Origin: a virus
Reading direction: 5' to 3' (one strand)
IMG/VR virus record: IMGVR_UViG_3300020221_000005
Coordinates: 39,352-103,351 of that record
DNA length: 64,000 nucleotides
The notes under the pieces were generated by a model. That model was not told the DNA's origin. It made no database searches and was given only the letters and a program-made list of their open reading frames with translations. This document shows positions 42,249 to 51,311 of the stretch, piece by piece (position 1 is the stretch's first letter; the number at the start of each line of letters is the position of its first letter). The position numbers were made by a program, and so were the translations under genes.

Positions 42249-43857
42249 AACGAAACCAAATTTAAGAGAGATAATAAAGGAGGAATACAAACGATGTTTG
42301 TCTGATCCACTTTATTTCATGAGAAAATATGTAAAAATTCAACATCCGTTAAGAGGAACTCTTCCGTTTGATTTATTTCCGTTCCAAGAAGATGCTTTAA
42401 AAGGATTAATAAATAATAACTATAATATAATTTTAAAGTCAAGACAGATGGGTATTACTACTCTTACGTCAGCCTATGCTTTATGGTTAATGCTGTTTCA
42501 CAGTGATAAAAACATTTTGTGTATTAGTATAAAACAAGAAACGGCAAAAGAAATAATAACGCGAGTTAGATTTGCTAATAATAATTTGCCGTCTTGGTTA
42601 AAGGTTCAATGTATAGAAGATAATCGTTTATCTTTAAGATTGAAAAATGGTTCGCAAATAAAAGCCGTGTCTTCTTCAGGAGATGCGGGTCGTTCGTCGG
42701 CTCTTTCTTTATTAATAATAGATGAAGCCGCATATATAGATAATATAGAAGAAATTTGGCTATCTGCACAGCCAACTCTTTCTACCGGCGGTCGAGCAAT
42801 TTTACTGAGCACCCCAAATGGCGTAGGAAACTTTTTTCATAAAACGTGGGTCGGCGCAGAATCAAAACAGAACGAATTTAATACAATAAAATTACCATGG
42901 CAGCTTCATCCAGAACGTGACCAGTCTTGGAGAAACAAACAAACAGAATTGTCCGGAATAAAAGGTTCAGCTCAAGAATGCGACTGTGATTTTACTACTA
43001 CAGGTCATACAGTAATTGATACTGACACATTAAAGTGGGTCCAAGAAAAATGCATAAGAGACCCTTTGGAAAAAAGATTCGCCAATCAATCTTTGTGGAT
43101 TTGGGAATATCCTAATTATAGTAAACAATACATAGTGTGCGCAGATGTGGCTAGAGGCGATGGGGGTGACTATTCCGCATTTCATGTTTTAGAAATAAAT
43201 GATTTAAAACAAGTAGCAGAATTTAAAGGCTCGGTTGATACAAAAACGTATGGAAATATACTGGTGAGTGTGGCTAACGAATTTAACCGAGCAATACTTG
43301 TTATAGAAAATAATAGTTATGGTTGGGCTACCATTCAACAAGTTATAGATTTACAATATCCTAACACGTTTTATAGCAGCGCAGATTTATTATACGTCGA
43401 TTTAGAAAAACAGATGAATAATAAAATAAATCGTGCTGAAAAAAATATGGTTCCAGGATTTACTACAACAAATAAAACTCGTCCGCTTATAATTTCAAAA
43501 TTGGAATCTTACTTTAGAGAAAGATCAATAATAACAAATTCGGTGAGATTATATGAAGAGTTATCAGTATTCATTTGGAATGGAAGTAAACCAGAGGCAA
43601 TGGGTGGTTACAATGATGATTTAGTTACAAGCTTGGGGATGGGACTGTGGGTGAGAGATACCGCTTTGAGATTACAAACTCAAAGTGGAGAATATACTAA
43701 AAACTTAATCGATGCAATTAGTAGAACCGGTGGAGGATCTGCAATTTATACTTCAAAGACACAAGAATCAGAAAATTATTGGAGTATGCCGCTTCCTTCT
43801 CAAGGAAATAATAACGGAATTAATAAACAAAGAGAAGATTTAAAGTGGTTATTATAA
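42241..43857 (+). CDS. Terminase large subunit, T4 gp17-like (538 aa)
   Basis: The ATPase domain has Walker A-type SRQMGITT (67-74), Walker B LLIIDEAAYID (D161, E162) and motif III LLSTPNG (189-194). The C-terminal RNase H-like nuclease has VCADVARGDGGDYSAF (D302, D307/D310), LVIENNSYGW with E356, and GGYNDDLVTSLGMG with the final acidic pair. The length is close to T4 gp17 (610). This motor packages DNA through the portal encoded next. It overlaps the upstream gene by 8 nt. Confidence 0.95.
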   Translation: MGETKPNLREIIKEEYKRCLSDPLYFMRKYVKIQHPLRGTLPFDLFPFQEDALKGLINNNYNIILKSRQMGITTLTSAYALWLMLFHSDKNILCISIKQETAKEIITRVRFANNNLPSWLKVQCIEDNRLSLRLKNGSQIKAVSSSGDAGRSSALSLLIIDEAAYIDNIEEIWLSAQPTLSTGGRAILLSTPNGVGNFFHKTWVGAESKQNEFNTIKLPWQLHPERDQSWRNKQTELSGIKGSAQECDCDFTTTGHTVIDTDTLKWVQEKCIRDPLEKRFANQSLWIWEYPNYSKQYIVCADVARGDGGDYSAFHVLEINDLKQVAEFKGSVDTKTYGNILVSVANEFNRAILVIENNSYGWATIQQVIDLQYPNTFYSSADLLYVDLEKQMNNKINRAEKNMVPGFTTTNKTRPLIISKLESYFRERSIITNSVRLYEELSVFIWNGSKPEAMGGYNDDLVTSLGMGLWVRDTALRLQTQSGEYTKNLIDAISRTGGGSAIYTSKTQESENYWSMPLPSQGNNNGINKQREDLKWLL

Positions 43858-43867
43858 TTCTTTTTAA

Positions 43868-43876
43868 CTATTTATT
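43868..43876 (+). promoter_or_regulatory. Late-promoter-like motif CTATTTATT
   Basis: CTATTTATT 11 nt before the portal ATG (43888), in the short gap after terL. There is no Shine-Dalgarno sequence. Confidence 0.45.
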
Positions 43877-43887
43877 TTTATAAAAAT

Positions 43888-45822
43888 ATGGATTCGAACG
43901 ACGCCAAAAAACCAATAGATTTAAAATCAAAAAGTCTTTTTGCAAAATTAAAAAGGTTGTTTTCCACGGATGTAGTGGTAAGAAATGTTGGTGGAAAAAT
44001 GTTAAAGATAAAGGATACTGATCAGATTCAGTATGCCACCGATAGAAATACTCTCAGAGATAGATTTAATAGAATACGTACTTCTGGCTATAGTCAATAT
44101 AGTCGTGATTTTACGATGGCGTATCAGTCGTCTAGAATAGAATTATTCCGCGATTATGATGTTATGGATATGGATCCAATAATATCATCCGCACTTGATA
44201 TTTACGCAGATGAGTGTCTTACGCAAAATGAAATGGGTTATGTTCTTAATGTAAAGGCCGATGATAATAATGTTAAAAGAATACTAGAAAATCTGTATTA
44301 TGATATTCTTAACATAGAATTCAATTTATGGAGTTGGACACGAAATATGTGTAAATATGGAGATTTTTATTTAAAATTACACATTAGTCCTGAATATGGA
44401 ATTTATTTGGTTGAACCGTTATCCGCATACAATGTTTCTCGTGTAGAAAATAGTGATCCGATGAACAAAAATTACATCAAATATCAAGTTAACTTTGAAA
44501 GTGGTGTAATGGAAGAGTTAGAAAATTATCAAGTGGCACATTTTAGATTATTATCTGATAGTAATTTTCTTCCATATGGCAAATCTATGGTTGAAGGATC
44601 TAGACGTGTTTGGAAACAATTAAGTTTAATGGAAGATGCGATGTTAATACATCGTATTATGCGGGCTCCTGAAAAAAGAGTATTTAAAATTGACGTAGGA
44701 AATATACCTCCCGGAGAAATTGATAATTTTATGGAACGTACCATGAATAAAATGAAAAAGGTTCCTTATATAGATGAAAAAACCGGCGATTATAATCTCA
44801 GATTTAATTTACAAAACATGGTGGAAGATTTTTATTTGCCTGTTCGTGGTGGAGATAGTGGAACTGATATTCAACCTTTATCCGGCATGGAATTTACCGG
44901 TACGGATGATATTGAGTATTTAAGAAATAAAATGATGGCCGCTTTAAAAATTCCCAAAGCTTTTTTGGGATATGAAGAAGATCTATCTGGAAAAGCCACA
45001 TTAGCGGCTGAAGACGTTAGATTTGGTCGAACCATTCACCGTATTCAAAAAATATTGATTAGCGAATTGACAAAGCTCGGCGTAGTTCATTTATACTCTC
45101 AAGGATTTACTGATGAAAATTTGGTTAATTTTAGCTTAGAATTAACAAATCCATCAACTATCTTTGAAAAAGAAAAAATTGATATTTGGGGAAATAAAGT
45201 GACGGTGGCCAAAGATATGATGGAAAATAAATTGTTTTCTAAAGATTGGATATATAAAAATATTTTTAATATGTCGGATGAGGACGTATTGAATACAAAT
45301 AGCGAAGTTGTAGAAGATGCCAAACAGAGTTGGAGGTTTAAACAAATAGAAGAAGAAGGTAATGACCCCGCATCTTCTTTACAAAAAATAAATAAAGATG
45401 GAGAATCGGAAGACGCGGGCGGTGGTTCTGATGAAACTTCTAGCGAAACTTCTAGCGAAACCCCTAGCGAAACCCCTAGCGAAACCCCTAGCGAAACCCC
45501 TAGCGAAACCCCTAGCGAACCTGCTAGCGCAGCTCCGCCATTAGCCGAAAAAACAGATCGACCTTCTCAAAAAGGGAAAAAAGACGCAAGAAATTACCCA
45601 TTTGGAGAAGATCCGCTGGGAAGATTAGAGAATCGAGCCGATTATCGTAAAAATCCGATTTCCCATAAATATAAAAATCAATCACCGTTAGGGTTTGAAT
45701 CTTTAAATTTAGGTAAATTATCAGATTTTTTGGCTAAAGATGATAAAAAAGAAAAATTGAAAGAATCTTCAAAAGTTAAATCTTTATTAGATGAGAATAA
45801 TATAATAGATAATTTAAAATAA
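43888..45822 (+). CDS. Portal protein, T4 gp20-like (644 aa)
   Basis: The central part contains the family segments DYDVMDMDPIISSALDIYADECLT, VNFESGVMEELENYQVAHFRL, YGKSMVEGSRRVWKQLSLMEDAMLIHRIMRAPEKRVFKIDVGN and EYLRNKMMAALKIPKAFLGYEEDLSGKATLAAEDVRF. The gene lies between terminase and protease as in T4. Portal dodecamers form the DNA channel. An unusual Ser/Glu/Thr/Pro repeat (residues about 516-547) sits in a C-terminal extension beyond the crown; most of the extra length compared with T4 gp20 (524) is in this tail. Confidence 0.95.
   Translation: MDSNDAKKPIDLKSKSLFAKLKRLFSTDVVVRNVGGKMLKIKDTDQIQYATDRNTLRDRFNRIRTSGYSQYSRDFTMAYQSSRIELFRDYDVMDMDPIISSALDIYADECLTQNEMGYVLNVKADDNNVKRILENLYYDILNIEFNLWSWTRNMCKYGDFYLKLHISPEYGIYLVEPLSAYNVSRVENSDPMNKNYIKYQVNFESGVMEELENYQVAHFRLLSDSNFLPYGKSMVEGSRRVWKQLSLMEDAMLIHRIMRAPEKRVFKIDVGNIPPGEIDNFMERTMNKMKKVPYIDEKTGDYNLRFNLQNMVEDFYLPVRGGDSGTDIQPLSGMEFTGTDDIEYLRNKMMAALKIPKAFLGYEEDLSGKATLAAEDVRFGRTIHRIQKILISELTKLGVVHLYSQGFTDENLVNFSLELTNPSTIFEKEKIDIWGNKVTVAKDMMENKLFSKDWIYKNIFNMSDEDVLNTNSEVVEDAKQSWRFKQIEEEGNDPASSLQKINKDGESEDAGGGSDETSSETSSETPSETPSETPSETPSETPSEPASAAPPLAEKTDRPSQKGKKDARNYPFGEDPLGRLENRADYRKNPISHKYKNQSPLGFESLNLGKLSDFLAKDDKKEKLKESSKVKSLLDENNIIDNLK
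45433..45528 (+). repeat. 12-bp tandem repeat in the portal C-terminal extension, 8 units
   Basis: Units of gaaacttctagc, gaaacccctagc and a last gaacctgctagc encode (E-T-S/P-S) repeats. The middle five units are identical, which points to recent slippage expansion. Confidence 0.95.
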
Positions 45823-45858
45823 ATACACTATAAATGTGTTTTTTTTAAAAGACTAATA

Positions 45859-45866
45859 TATTTATA
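45859..45866 (+). promoter_or_regulatory. Late-promoter-like motif TATTTATA
   Basis: An exact TATTTATA copy 20 nt before the ATG at 45887, in the 64-nt gap after the portal gene. Confidence 0.45.
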
Positions 45867-45886
45867 AACTAAAGTAGTTAGATAAT

Positions 45887-46753
45887 ATGCATAAATCTAA
45901 ACATTCTAAATTCAAAAATACAGGTATATTATTTGAATTATTAACACGGCAAATTACTGCGGATATTTTGGCAGGAAAAGATGAGTCTAAAGCAAAGGAT
46001 ATTTTGTTCAAATATTTTAAAGAACACACTCAGTTAGGAAAGGAATGGCAACTTTATAATTTTTTAGTAAATGAACAATTTTTAGATGATACAAAAGCGG
46101 ATAGAGCAATTTCTGTGGTTTTAAAATCAAGAGAAAAAATAAATAACAAAAAATTAATTCAAGAAAAATACGAACTGATAAAAGAAATAAAAGATACCTA
46201 CCCAATTGATAAATTTTTAAAGTCAGGAATAAAAAATTATAAAATATACGCGTCTATTTATAAAGTTTTTGAAAGTCACGTTGGAAATATTTCTTTTAGA
46301 GCCGATGAAATATTTCAAGCAAAAAATTGTTTGATTGAGAGTCTTGTCTCCGTTAAAAACTCAGTTGAATCTAAAGAAGATTCATTGCTCAGTCGATATA
46401 AAAAAGAAAGTGAAGAAGTTAGATTATTAGCCTATAAGTTTTTAATAGAAAATCTAAATAAAAAATATAGTGCATTAGATGATAATCAAAAAAATATATT
46501 AAAAGAATATATTAATGGAATTTCAACCGCAGGCTCTATAACCCACTTTATACTTGAAGAAAAAAATAAAGTTAAATCCGAACTTTCTTATTTGATTGAA
46601 AAGATAGATTCTCAAGTCATAAAAATTAAAATAAATGAAGTGTTAAATCAATTATCTAAAATAAACACTGATAAAGGCGTGCGAGATAATCATGTAATGG
46701 TATTGCTTCTCTCTCACGAATTAGTTAAAGAAATAAAAAATCATATAACATGA
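45887..46753 (+). CDS. Unknown helical protein between portal and protease (288 aa)
   Basis: An almost entirely helical, Lys/Glu-rich protein (KFKNTGILFELLTRQITADILAG..., YNFLVNEQFLDDTKADRAISVVL..., NHVMVLLLSHELVKEIKNHIT). Proteins of this kind occupy the same place in other marine T4-like phages and are thought to be head-assembly or prohead core components, but no family motif with known function is visible here. It overlaps the next gene by 4 nt (ATGA). Confidence 0.6.
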   Translation: MHKSKHSKFKNTGILFELLTRQITADILAGKDESKAKDILFKYFKEHTQLGKEWQLYNFLVNEQFLDDTKADRAISVVLKSREKINNKKLIQEKYELIKEIKDTYPIDKFLKSGIKNYKIYASIYKVFESHVGNISFRADEIFQAKNCLIESLVSVKNSVESKEDSLLSRYKKESEEVRLLAYKFLIENLNKKYSALDDNQKNILKEYINGISTAGSITHFILEEKNKVKSELSYLIEKIDSQVIKIKINEVLNQLSKINTDKGVRDNHVMVLLLSHELVKEIKNHIT

Positions 46754-47562
46754 GTAAATTAAAAAACATCATAAAAGAACTTACCAAAGAAATAATGGAT
46801 GAAATGTCCACTACGGGAGGCGTGGCCGGCTATTCTACACCTTTTGCTTTTAGTAAAGGTGGAAAAAATAAAGCTACTAAAGCTATGGAAAAGTTGGGAT
46901 TTAAAACTGTAGAAGAAAAAATGGATCCGGTTGGAAAAGAGGATAGCGATATTAATAATGATGGAAAAGTGAATAAACAAGATAAATATCTTTTAAATCG
47001 TAGAAAAAAAATCGGTCACGCAATTGCACGTAGAAACAGCGGTAGGTTAGATGAAGAAACGGTTGATATTTCTGCGACAATTATAGACCCCCTTAAAAAA
47101 ACAGCGGAAACTTTAGATAAAGAACAAAAAACTAAGCTAGAAGCTAAATTAAAAGAGTTTGAGACTCAGTTACAACAAAAAATTTCTGGAAAAATTATAA
47201 ATTTTAAAGGTAAAAAGGGTGACCCTTATCAATCAGTAAAAGATTATCGCGTAAGACTATCACCGTATGCAGCAACTCCGATTGAAATTGAAAACTGGCC
47301 AAGTAAAAATAATCCTTTAAATTTTCAAATAAAAATTATAGGAAAGCAAATTTCAGATACTGGAAAGGAATTCGGCGTCGAGTCAGGATTTTTTATAGAT
47401 TTTTCTCTTCCGAATTCATTTTCAATTGGAGATGCAGCTCAACCGGCTGCTCAACCAGCTGCTCAACCGGCTGCTCAACCAGCTGCTCAACCGGCTGCTC
47501 AACCAGCTGCTCAACCAGCTGCTCAACCAGCAAATACTCTTGATGGACAAGTTGCCAGATAA
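46750..47562 (+). CDS. Prohead-core-type protein with EF-hand-like loop and AAQP repeats (270 aa)
   Basis: The N-terminal helix (SKLKNIIKELTKEIMDEMSTTGG) is a style shared by marine phage head proteins. Residues about 64-82 read KEDSDINNDGKVNKQDKYLLN, an EF-hand/dockerin-like calcium loop (D-x-N-x-D-G-x-x-x-x-x-D). A beta-type middle domain (about 110-215) follows, then eight AAQP units and the end ANTLDGQVAR. Its position between portal and protease suggests a prohead core or vertex-associated protein; the function is unproven. Confidence 0.55.
   Translation: MSKLKNIIKELTKEIMDEMSTTGGVAGYSTPFAFSKGGKNKATKAMEKLGFKTVEEKMDPVGKEDSDINNDGKVNKQDKYLLNRRKKIGHAIARRNSGRLDEETVDISATIIDPLKKTAETLDKEQKTKLEAKLKEFETQLQQKISGKIINFKGKKGDPYQSVKDYRVRLSPYAATPIEIENWPSKNNPLNFQIKIIGKQISDTGKEFGVESGFFIDFSLPNSFSIGDAAQPAAQPAAQPAAQPAAQPAAQPAAQPAAQPANTLDGQVAR
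47434..47529 (+). repeat. 12-bp tandem repeat encoding AAQP, 8 units
   Basis: Units alternate between gctgctcaaccg and gctgctcaacca. It is a simple in-frame minisatellite close to the end of the gene, likely variable in copy number. Confidence 0.95.
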
Positions 47563-47566
47563 AATT

Positions 47567-48181
47567 ATGAATAAACAATTATTAACAAATTGTATTCCTT
47601 TTCAAACAGTAAAAACTACGCTGAATGAATCTACGTCGGTAGCAGGAAAAATGGTGGTCTCAGGAATTTTACAAAGAGCCAATGCAAAAAATCAAAATGG
47701 TAGAATTTATCCATTAGATGTTCTTAAACGAGAGGTTGAAAAGTATAATCAAACTTTTGTAAAAGAAAAACGTGCGGTAGGAGAACTTGATCATCCAGAT
47801 AGTGAAGTTGTAAATCTTAAAAATGTTTCTCATAATATTACTAAAACTTGGTGGGACAATAACGATTTAATGGGTGAAGTGGAAATTTTAACTACTCCGA
47901 GTGGAAATATTTTAAAAGAACTATTAAAGTGTGGAATTACCGTTGGAATTTCCAGCCGAGGATCAGGTTCGGTAAAAAAAGTAAATGAAAGTACTGTTGA
48001 AGTCAACGATGACTTCTCACTAATAGCTTTTGACTTTGTTAGCAATCCTTCGACTGTTGGAGCTTTTATGTTACCCGAGTCTCCTTTGAATGAATCTGTA
48101 AAAATTTTACAAAATCCCATTACTAACAAATGGGAAACTGTGGAAAAAATAATACGTGATATTATTAACGAAATAAAATAA
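47567..48181 (+). CDS. Prohead maturation protease, T4 gp21-like (204 aa)
   Basis: The start is placed at ATG 47567, 4 nt after the upstream stop; a longer frame reaches back to 47426 but only translates the neighbour's repeat out of frame. The protein has RANAKNQNGRIYP, AVGELDHPDS (His76) and VGISSRGSGSV (Ser129/130), the His-Ser signature of the S77/gp21 protease fold, followed by DFVSNPST. Length is close to T4 gp21 (212). It cleaves scaffold and capsid precursors, both encoded downstream. Confidence 0.92.
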   Translation: MNKQLLTNCIPFQTVKTTLNESTSVAGKMVVSGILQRANAKNQNGRIYPLDVLKREVEKYNQTFVKEKRAVGELDHPDSEVVNLKNVSHNITKTWWDNNDLMGEVEILTTPSGNILKELLKCGITVGISSRGSGSVKKVNESTVEVNDDFSLIAFDFVSNPSTVGAFMLPESPLNESVKILQNPITNKWETVEKIIRDIINEIK

Positions 48182-48200
48182 TCTTATAAAGTAAATTTAA

Positions 48201-48229
48201 TTGGTTAGTTTATTGTTCTACTATATAAT
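48201..48229 (+). promoter_or_regulatory. Sigma-70-like promoter before the homing-type endonuclease gene
   Basis: TATAAT (48224-48229) lies 17 bp after TTGGTT (48201-48206). A purine-rich AAAGGGT (48243-48249) lies 7 nt before the ATG at 48256. The -10 is perfect, the -35 is weak. This type of signal is not seen before the structural genes. Confidence 0.5.
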
Positions 48230-48255
48230 TATACTCAAAATCAAAGGGTATAAGT

Positions 48256-49923
48256 ATGATCGACTGGATTCGAGAAAAGGTAATTGTAAATGGTAAATTG
48301 TTGCCTGAAAGAAGTAAGAAGTCGTGGTTTATAAAAAATGGTCACTGCGATCGATATGATGAAATAGTCAGTCAAACTTCTTTCTTAAAAGATCCCACTT
48401 TTGCACAAAGAATTTGGCACGTTTATCACAATCAATCTTTTCTTTCAAAATGTTGTAATCCTAAATGTGAAAGAATTCCAAAGTTCTTTTCTTTTTCTAA
48501 AGGTTATTTAAGAACGTGTTCATCAACATGCGCGCAACATGATCCACAAACAATAAATAAAATTAAATCTACAAACATTAAAAAATATGGAGTGGAGTAT
48601 GGATTAAGCAACAAAGAAATAAAAGAAAAAATAAATAAAACAGTAAAACAAAAGTATGGTGTAGATAACGTTTCACAATTAAAAGAAATATCGGAAAAGA
48701 AAGTAAAAACTTGTTTTGAAAATTATGGAGTAAAGTGGATATTGAGTGATCAAAAAAGAAAAGAAAAAAGTATATACAAAAAGTATGGCGTTAAAAATGT
48801 TAGAAATTTAAAAAATGTGAACGATAAAATTTCTGCCACTCGTCGTGGCGGTTTTTACGATTACTTGTTTGTGTCAGATAGATTAAGAGGCAAGGTTTTA
48901 CCTTTATTTACAAAAGAGGAATACGTAAATGGGGGTTATTATTCTGACTACAAATTTAAATGTTGTAAATGTAATGTTGAATTTGTGGATTGTTTGGAAG
49001 ACGGAGACATCCCTCGATGTAATGTTTGTTATAAAAATTCATCGTTGTTTGAGAAAGAAATTGTAGATTTTGTTAGGGCGACATTGATCAACGAAGTGGT
49101 CGAAGAGAATAATAAAAAAATATTAAATGGTTATGAGATTGATGTGTATGTTCCTTCAAAGAAAATCGCAATAGAATGTGATGGATTATTTTGGCATGGA
49201 GAAATCAATGGTCTAAAAGATAAAAACTATCATTTAAATAAAACAAAAGAATGTTTGGATAAAGGTATAAGATTAATTCATATATTTGAAGACGAGTGGT
49301 TGTTTAATAAAGAGATCGTTAAGAATAGACTAAAATATATGTTGGGTTGTGAAACAAATAAAATTTATGCGAGAAATTGTAATGTTAGAATTATAGACTC
49401 TAAAAAATGTTGTGACTTTTTAGAAAAATATCACATTCAAGGAAAAGATTCTAGTAGTATAAAATTGGGGTTGTTTCTTGGAGAGGAGTTAGTATCCACG
49501 ATGACGTTCGGAAATATGAGAACGTGCCTTGGAAATAAAAATAATAATTCTGAATACGAATTATATAGGTTTTGTAATAAAAACATCAGCGTCGTGGGTG
49601 GATTCAGTAAATTATTGAATTTTTTTATAAAAACATACAATCCAAATAAAATTATTAGTTATGTCGATCGAAGGTGGAACGATGGAAAATCATATGAAAC
49701 GGTCGGATTTAAATTTGTGAAATCTACACCGCCGAATTATTGGTATTTTGGTAAAAACAAAAATTATAAAAGACATCACAGATTTAATTTTGCAAAACAC
49801 ACATTAAAGAATAAGTTGTCTAATTTTGATAATAATTTAACTGAGTGGGAGAACATGAAAAATAACGGATATGATAGAATTTGGGACTGTGGCAATATAA
49901 AATACGAATTATTTTATAAATAA
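48256..49923 (+). CDS. Vsr/EDxHD-like homing-type endonuclease (555 aa)
   Basis: Order of parts: N-terminal zinc-type region (CCNPKCERIPKFF...TCSSTCAQ), four to five repeats of the K-K-Y-G-V-x-x form (residues about 105-190), a second Cys cluster (CCKCNVEFVDC..PRCNVC), a nuclease core GYEIDVYVPSKKIAIECDGLFWHGE...KTKECLDKGIRLIHIFEDEW (about 294-350), and a C-terminal domain YHIQGKDSSSIKLGLF...STMTFGNMR...DRRWNDG...WENMKNNGYDRIWDCGN. The core resembles very-short-patch-repair-type nucleases used by free-standing homing genes. A paralogue is encoded on the other strand at 51301-53079. Its own promoter and ribosome site suggest independent expression. Confidence 0.75.
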   Translation: MIDWIREKVIVNGKLLPERSKKSWFIKNGHCDRYDEIVSQTSFLKDPTFAQRIWHVYHNQSFLSKCCNPKCERIPKFFSFSKGYLRTCSSTCAQHDPQTINKIKSTNIKKYGVEYGLSNKEIKEKINKTVKQKYGVDNVSQLKEISEKKVKTCFENYGVKWILSDQKRKEKSIYKKYGVKNVRNLKNVNDKISATRRGGFYDYLFVSDRLRGKVLPLFTKEEYVNGGYYSDYKFKCCKCNVEFVDCLEDGDIPRCNVCYKNSSLFEKEIVDFVRATLINEVVEENNKKILNGYEIDVYVPSKKIAIECDGLFWHGEINGLKDKNYHLNKTKECLDKGIRLIHIFEDEWLFNKEIVKNRLKYMLGCETNKIYARNCNVRIIDSKKCCDFLEKYHIQGKDSSSIKLGLFLGEELVSTMTFGNMRTCLGNKNNNSEYELYRFCNKNISVVGGFSKLLNFFIKTYNPNKIISYVDRRWNDGKSYETVGFKFVKSTPPNYWYFGKNKNYKRHHRFNFAKHTLKNKLSNFDNNLTEWENMKNNGYDRIWDCGNIKYELFYK

Positions 49924-49926
49924 ATA

Positions 49927-49947
49927 CTATTTATAGTCGTATAAATA
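49927..49947 (+). promoter_or_regulatory. Two stacked late-promoter-like boxes, CTATTTATA and TATAAATA
   Basis: CTATTTATA (49927-49935) is followed by an exact T4-type TATAAATA (49940-49947), the latter 9 nt before the ATG at 49957. This is one of the few places with the canonical T4 late box in the window. Confidence 0.5.
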
Positions 49948-49956
49948 TTAAAATAT

Positions 49957-50571
49957 ATGCCCGCAAAAAGTGAAAAACAAGCTAGATTTTTTAGGTTGGT
50001 AAAAGGCGTTCAGTCAGGAAATGTATCGCCTTCTAAAGTGTCAAAAAATGTTAAAAACGTAGCTAACACTATGAGTAAAAAAAGCGTAAATGATTTTACC
50101 AAACTAAAAGAATATATAAAAAAACAAGTATCAGAGATTATTTGTGAAATAGATAATCCTGTGGTGAAAAATGTGGAAGCGGTTGACAATTTTGACGAAT
50201 TCGTTTCTCGTCCTGAAAATCAAGGTGTAAATTTTACTGACGACGAGTTGTCGGCGGTTGATACTATTTCTAATAAACCCGACGAAAAAACTCCTAATAA
50301 AATTAGTTACAATTCTACAGAAACAACTACAGGTAATAATAAACAATTGATTGTAATTAAAAAAGCCACTCCAAAAAAGGTATATATAGCGATTTGTTGC
50401 CCAAATAGATCTCCGGTGAATATAAGTGATACCGATTCGTCAAAATCTGATTCAAAAAATAAAAAAGATAAAATAATTATTAAGATAAGTAAAAATTATG
50501 AAGATTCAGAGAATTGCTCGGTTCTTTATAATTTTATAAATTATATAATTAAAGAATATAATATAACGTGA
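49957..50571 (+). CDS. MPAKS-type conserved phage protein (204 aa)
   Basis: The first 55 residues (MPAKSEKQARFFRLVKGVQSGN...VSKNVKNVANTMSKKSVNDF) follow a short conserved phage domain with the pattern M-P-A-K-S-x-x-Q-x-x-F, found in many large phages with unknown function (it resembles DUF3008). The rest is polar, acidic and low in complexity with a folded-looking end (KVYIAICCPNRSP...KIIIKISKNYEDSENC). Its stop overlaps the next gene's GTG start. Confidence 0.6.
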   Translation: MPAKSEKQARFFRLVKGVQSGNVSPSKVSKNVKNVANTMSKKSVNDFTKLKEYIKKQVSEIICEIDNPVVKNVEAVDNFDEFVSRPENQGVNFTDDELSAVDTISNKPDEKTPNKISYNSTETTTGNNKQLIVIKKATPKKVYIAICCPNRSPVNISDTDSSKSDSKNKKDKIIIKISKNYEDSENCSVLYNFINYIIKEYNIT

Positions 50572-50885
50572 ATATTTTAAATCTAAAGGATATTAAAGAC
50601 TCTGATATGATTCCTCCTGACGATTGGAATTATCACTGTTGGCAGATCCTTGATGATTTGGGATTTAAATTAGATGGTTCTTTTAAAATGTCATTGGATC
50701 ATAAAGACGACTTTGAAGGCATAAAAAAAATGATGAAGATGATAGTATTTAAAAAGAAAGACGGTTGGTATCTTGAGTATATAAAAAATAATAATGATAT
50801 TGATGGAGAACCAGTTAAAATAGAACAAATAAAAAAATTCTCGGATTTAACAGAAATAATACATGATATTTTTCAAAAATTTTAA
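50568..50885 (+). CDS. Unknown small protein, GTG start (105 aa)
   Basis: GTG at 50568 overlaps the previous stop (GTGA). The protein (DDWNYHCWQILDDLGFKLDGSFKMS...VFKKKDGWYLEYIKN) looks globular with several Trp residues. The family is not recognised. Its coupling to the MPAKS-type gene suggests co-expression in the head-assembly region. Confidence 0.55.
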   Translation: MNILNLKDIKDSDMIPPDDWNYHCWQILDDLGFKLDGSFKMSLDHKDDFEGIKKMMKMIVFKKKDGWYLEYIKNNNDIDGEPVKIEQIKKFSDLTEIIHDIFQKF

Positions 50886-50894
50886 CTATTTATA
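50886..50894 (+). promoter_or_regulatory. Late-promoter-like motif CTATTTATA, 3 nt before a start codon
   Basis: An exact CTATTTATA copy with only three bases before the ATG at 50898. If transcription begins 5 to 6 nt downstream of the box as in T4, the message starts at or just inside the start codon. Confidence 0.55.
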
Positions 50895-50897
50895 ATC

Positions 50898-51311
50898 ATG
50901 ATACAGTTAAAAAATTTATTGCCTGAAAACACTCAAGCTCCACAACCACAAGAAAATCAAAGTGGTGTTTCGGAAACTTCTTCCAAATTGACCATCGAAC
51001 AAAAAAGAAAATTATCGGAGATGGTATCCCGATATAATGAATATGGAAAAATACTTTATCGTGAGAAAAAAATAACGGAGATTGCTCAGAATTTACAAGA
51101 AATCTCCGATTTAGCAGAAAACTATGCTTTAAATGAATGTGGTGATTGGTTTGAGGAGAATATAGTTAAAAGAAACTTTCAAGAAATGAAAAAATATTGT
51201 GAACAGTTTGGAAAATTAGCAAAAGAAACTCAATCCAAACAACATCAAATGGAAGCTCTATACGAAGATATGGGACATATCTTAGAGAGATATTTTGAAA
51301 TTAAAGGTTAA
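50898..51311 (+). CDS. Helical protein before the scaffold region (137 aa)
   Basis: A Pro/Gln-rich N-terminal linker (LPENTQAPQPQENQS) precedes a helical bundle or coiled coil (TIEQKRKLSEMVSRYNEYGKILYREKK...KLAKETQSKQHQMEALYEDMGHILERYF). The size and position match small prohead core proteins of T4-like phages, but no motif confirms it. Its last 11 nt overlap the end of the minus-strand endonuclease gene. Confidence 0.55.
   Translation: MIQLKNLLPENTQAPQPQENQSGVSETSSKLTIEQKRKLSEMVSRYNEYGKILYREKKITEIAQNLQEISDLAENYALNECGDWFEENIVKRNFQEMKKYCEQFGKLAKETQSKQHQMEALYEDMGHILERYFEIKG

Noticed and set aside
47426-47566. Upstream extension of the prohead protease frame
   Set aside because: It translates the AAQP repeat of the previous gene in another frame (NQLLNRLL units). 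ATG 47567 follows the previous stop directly.
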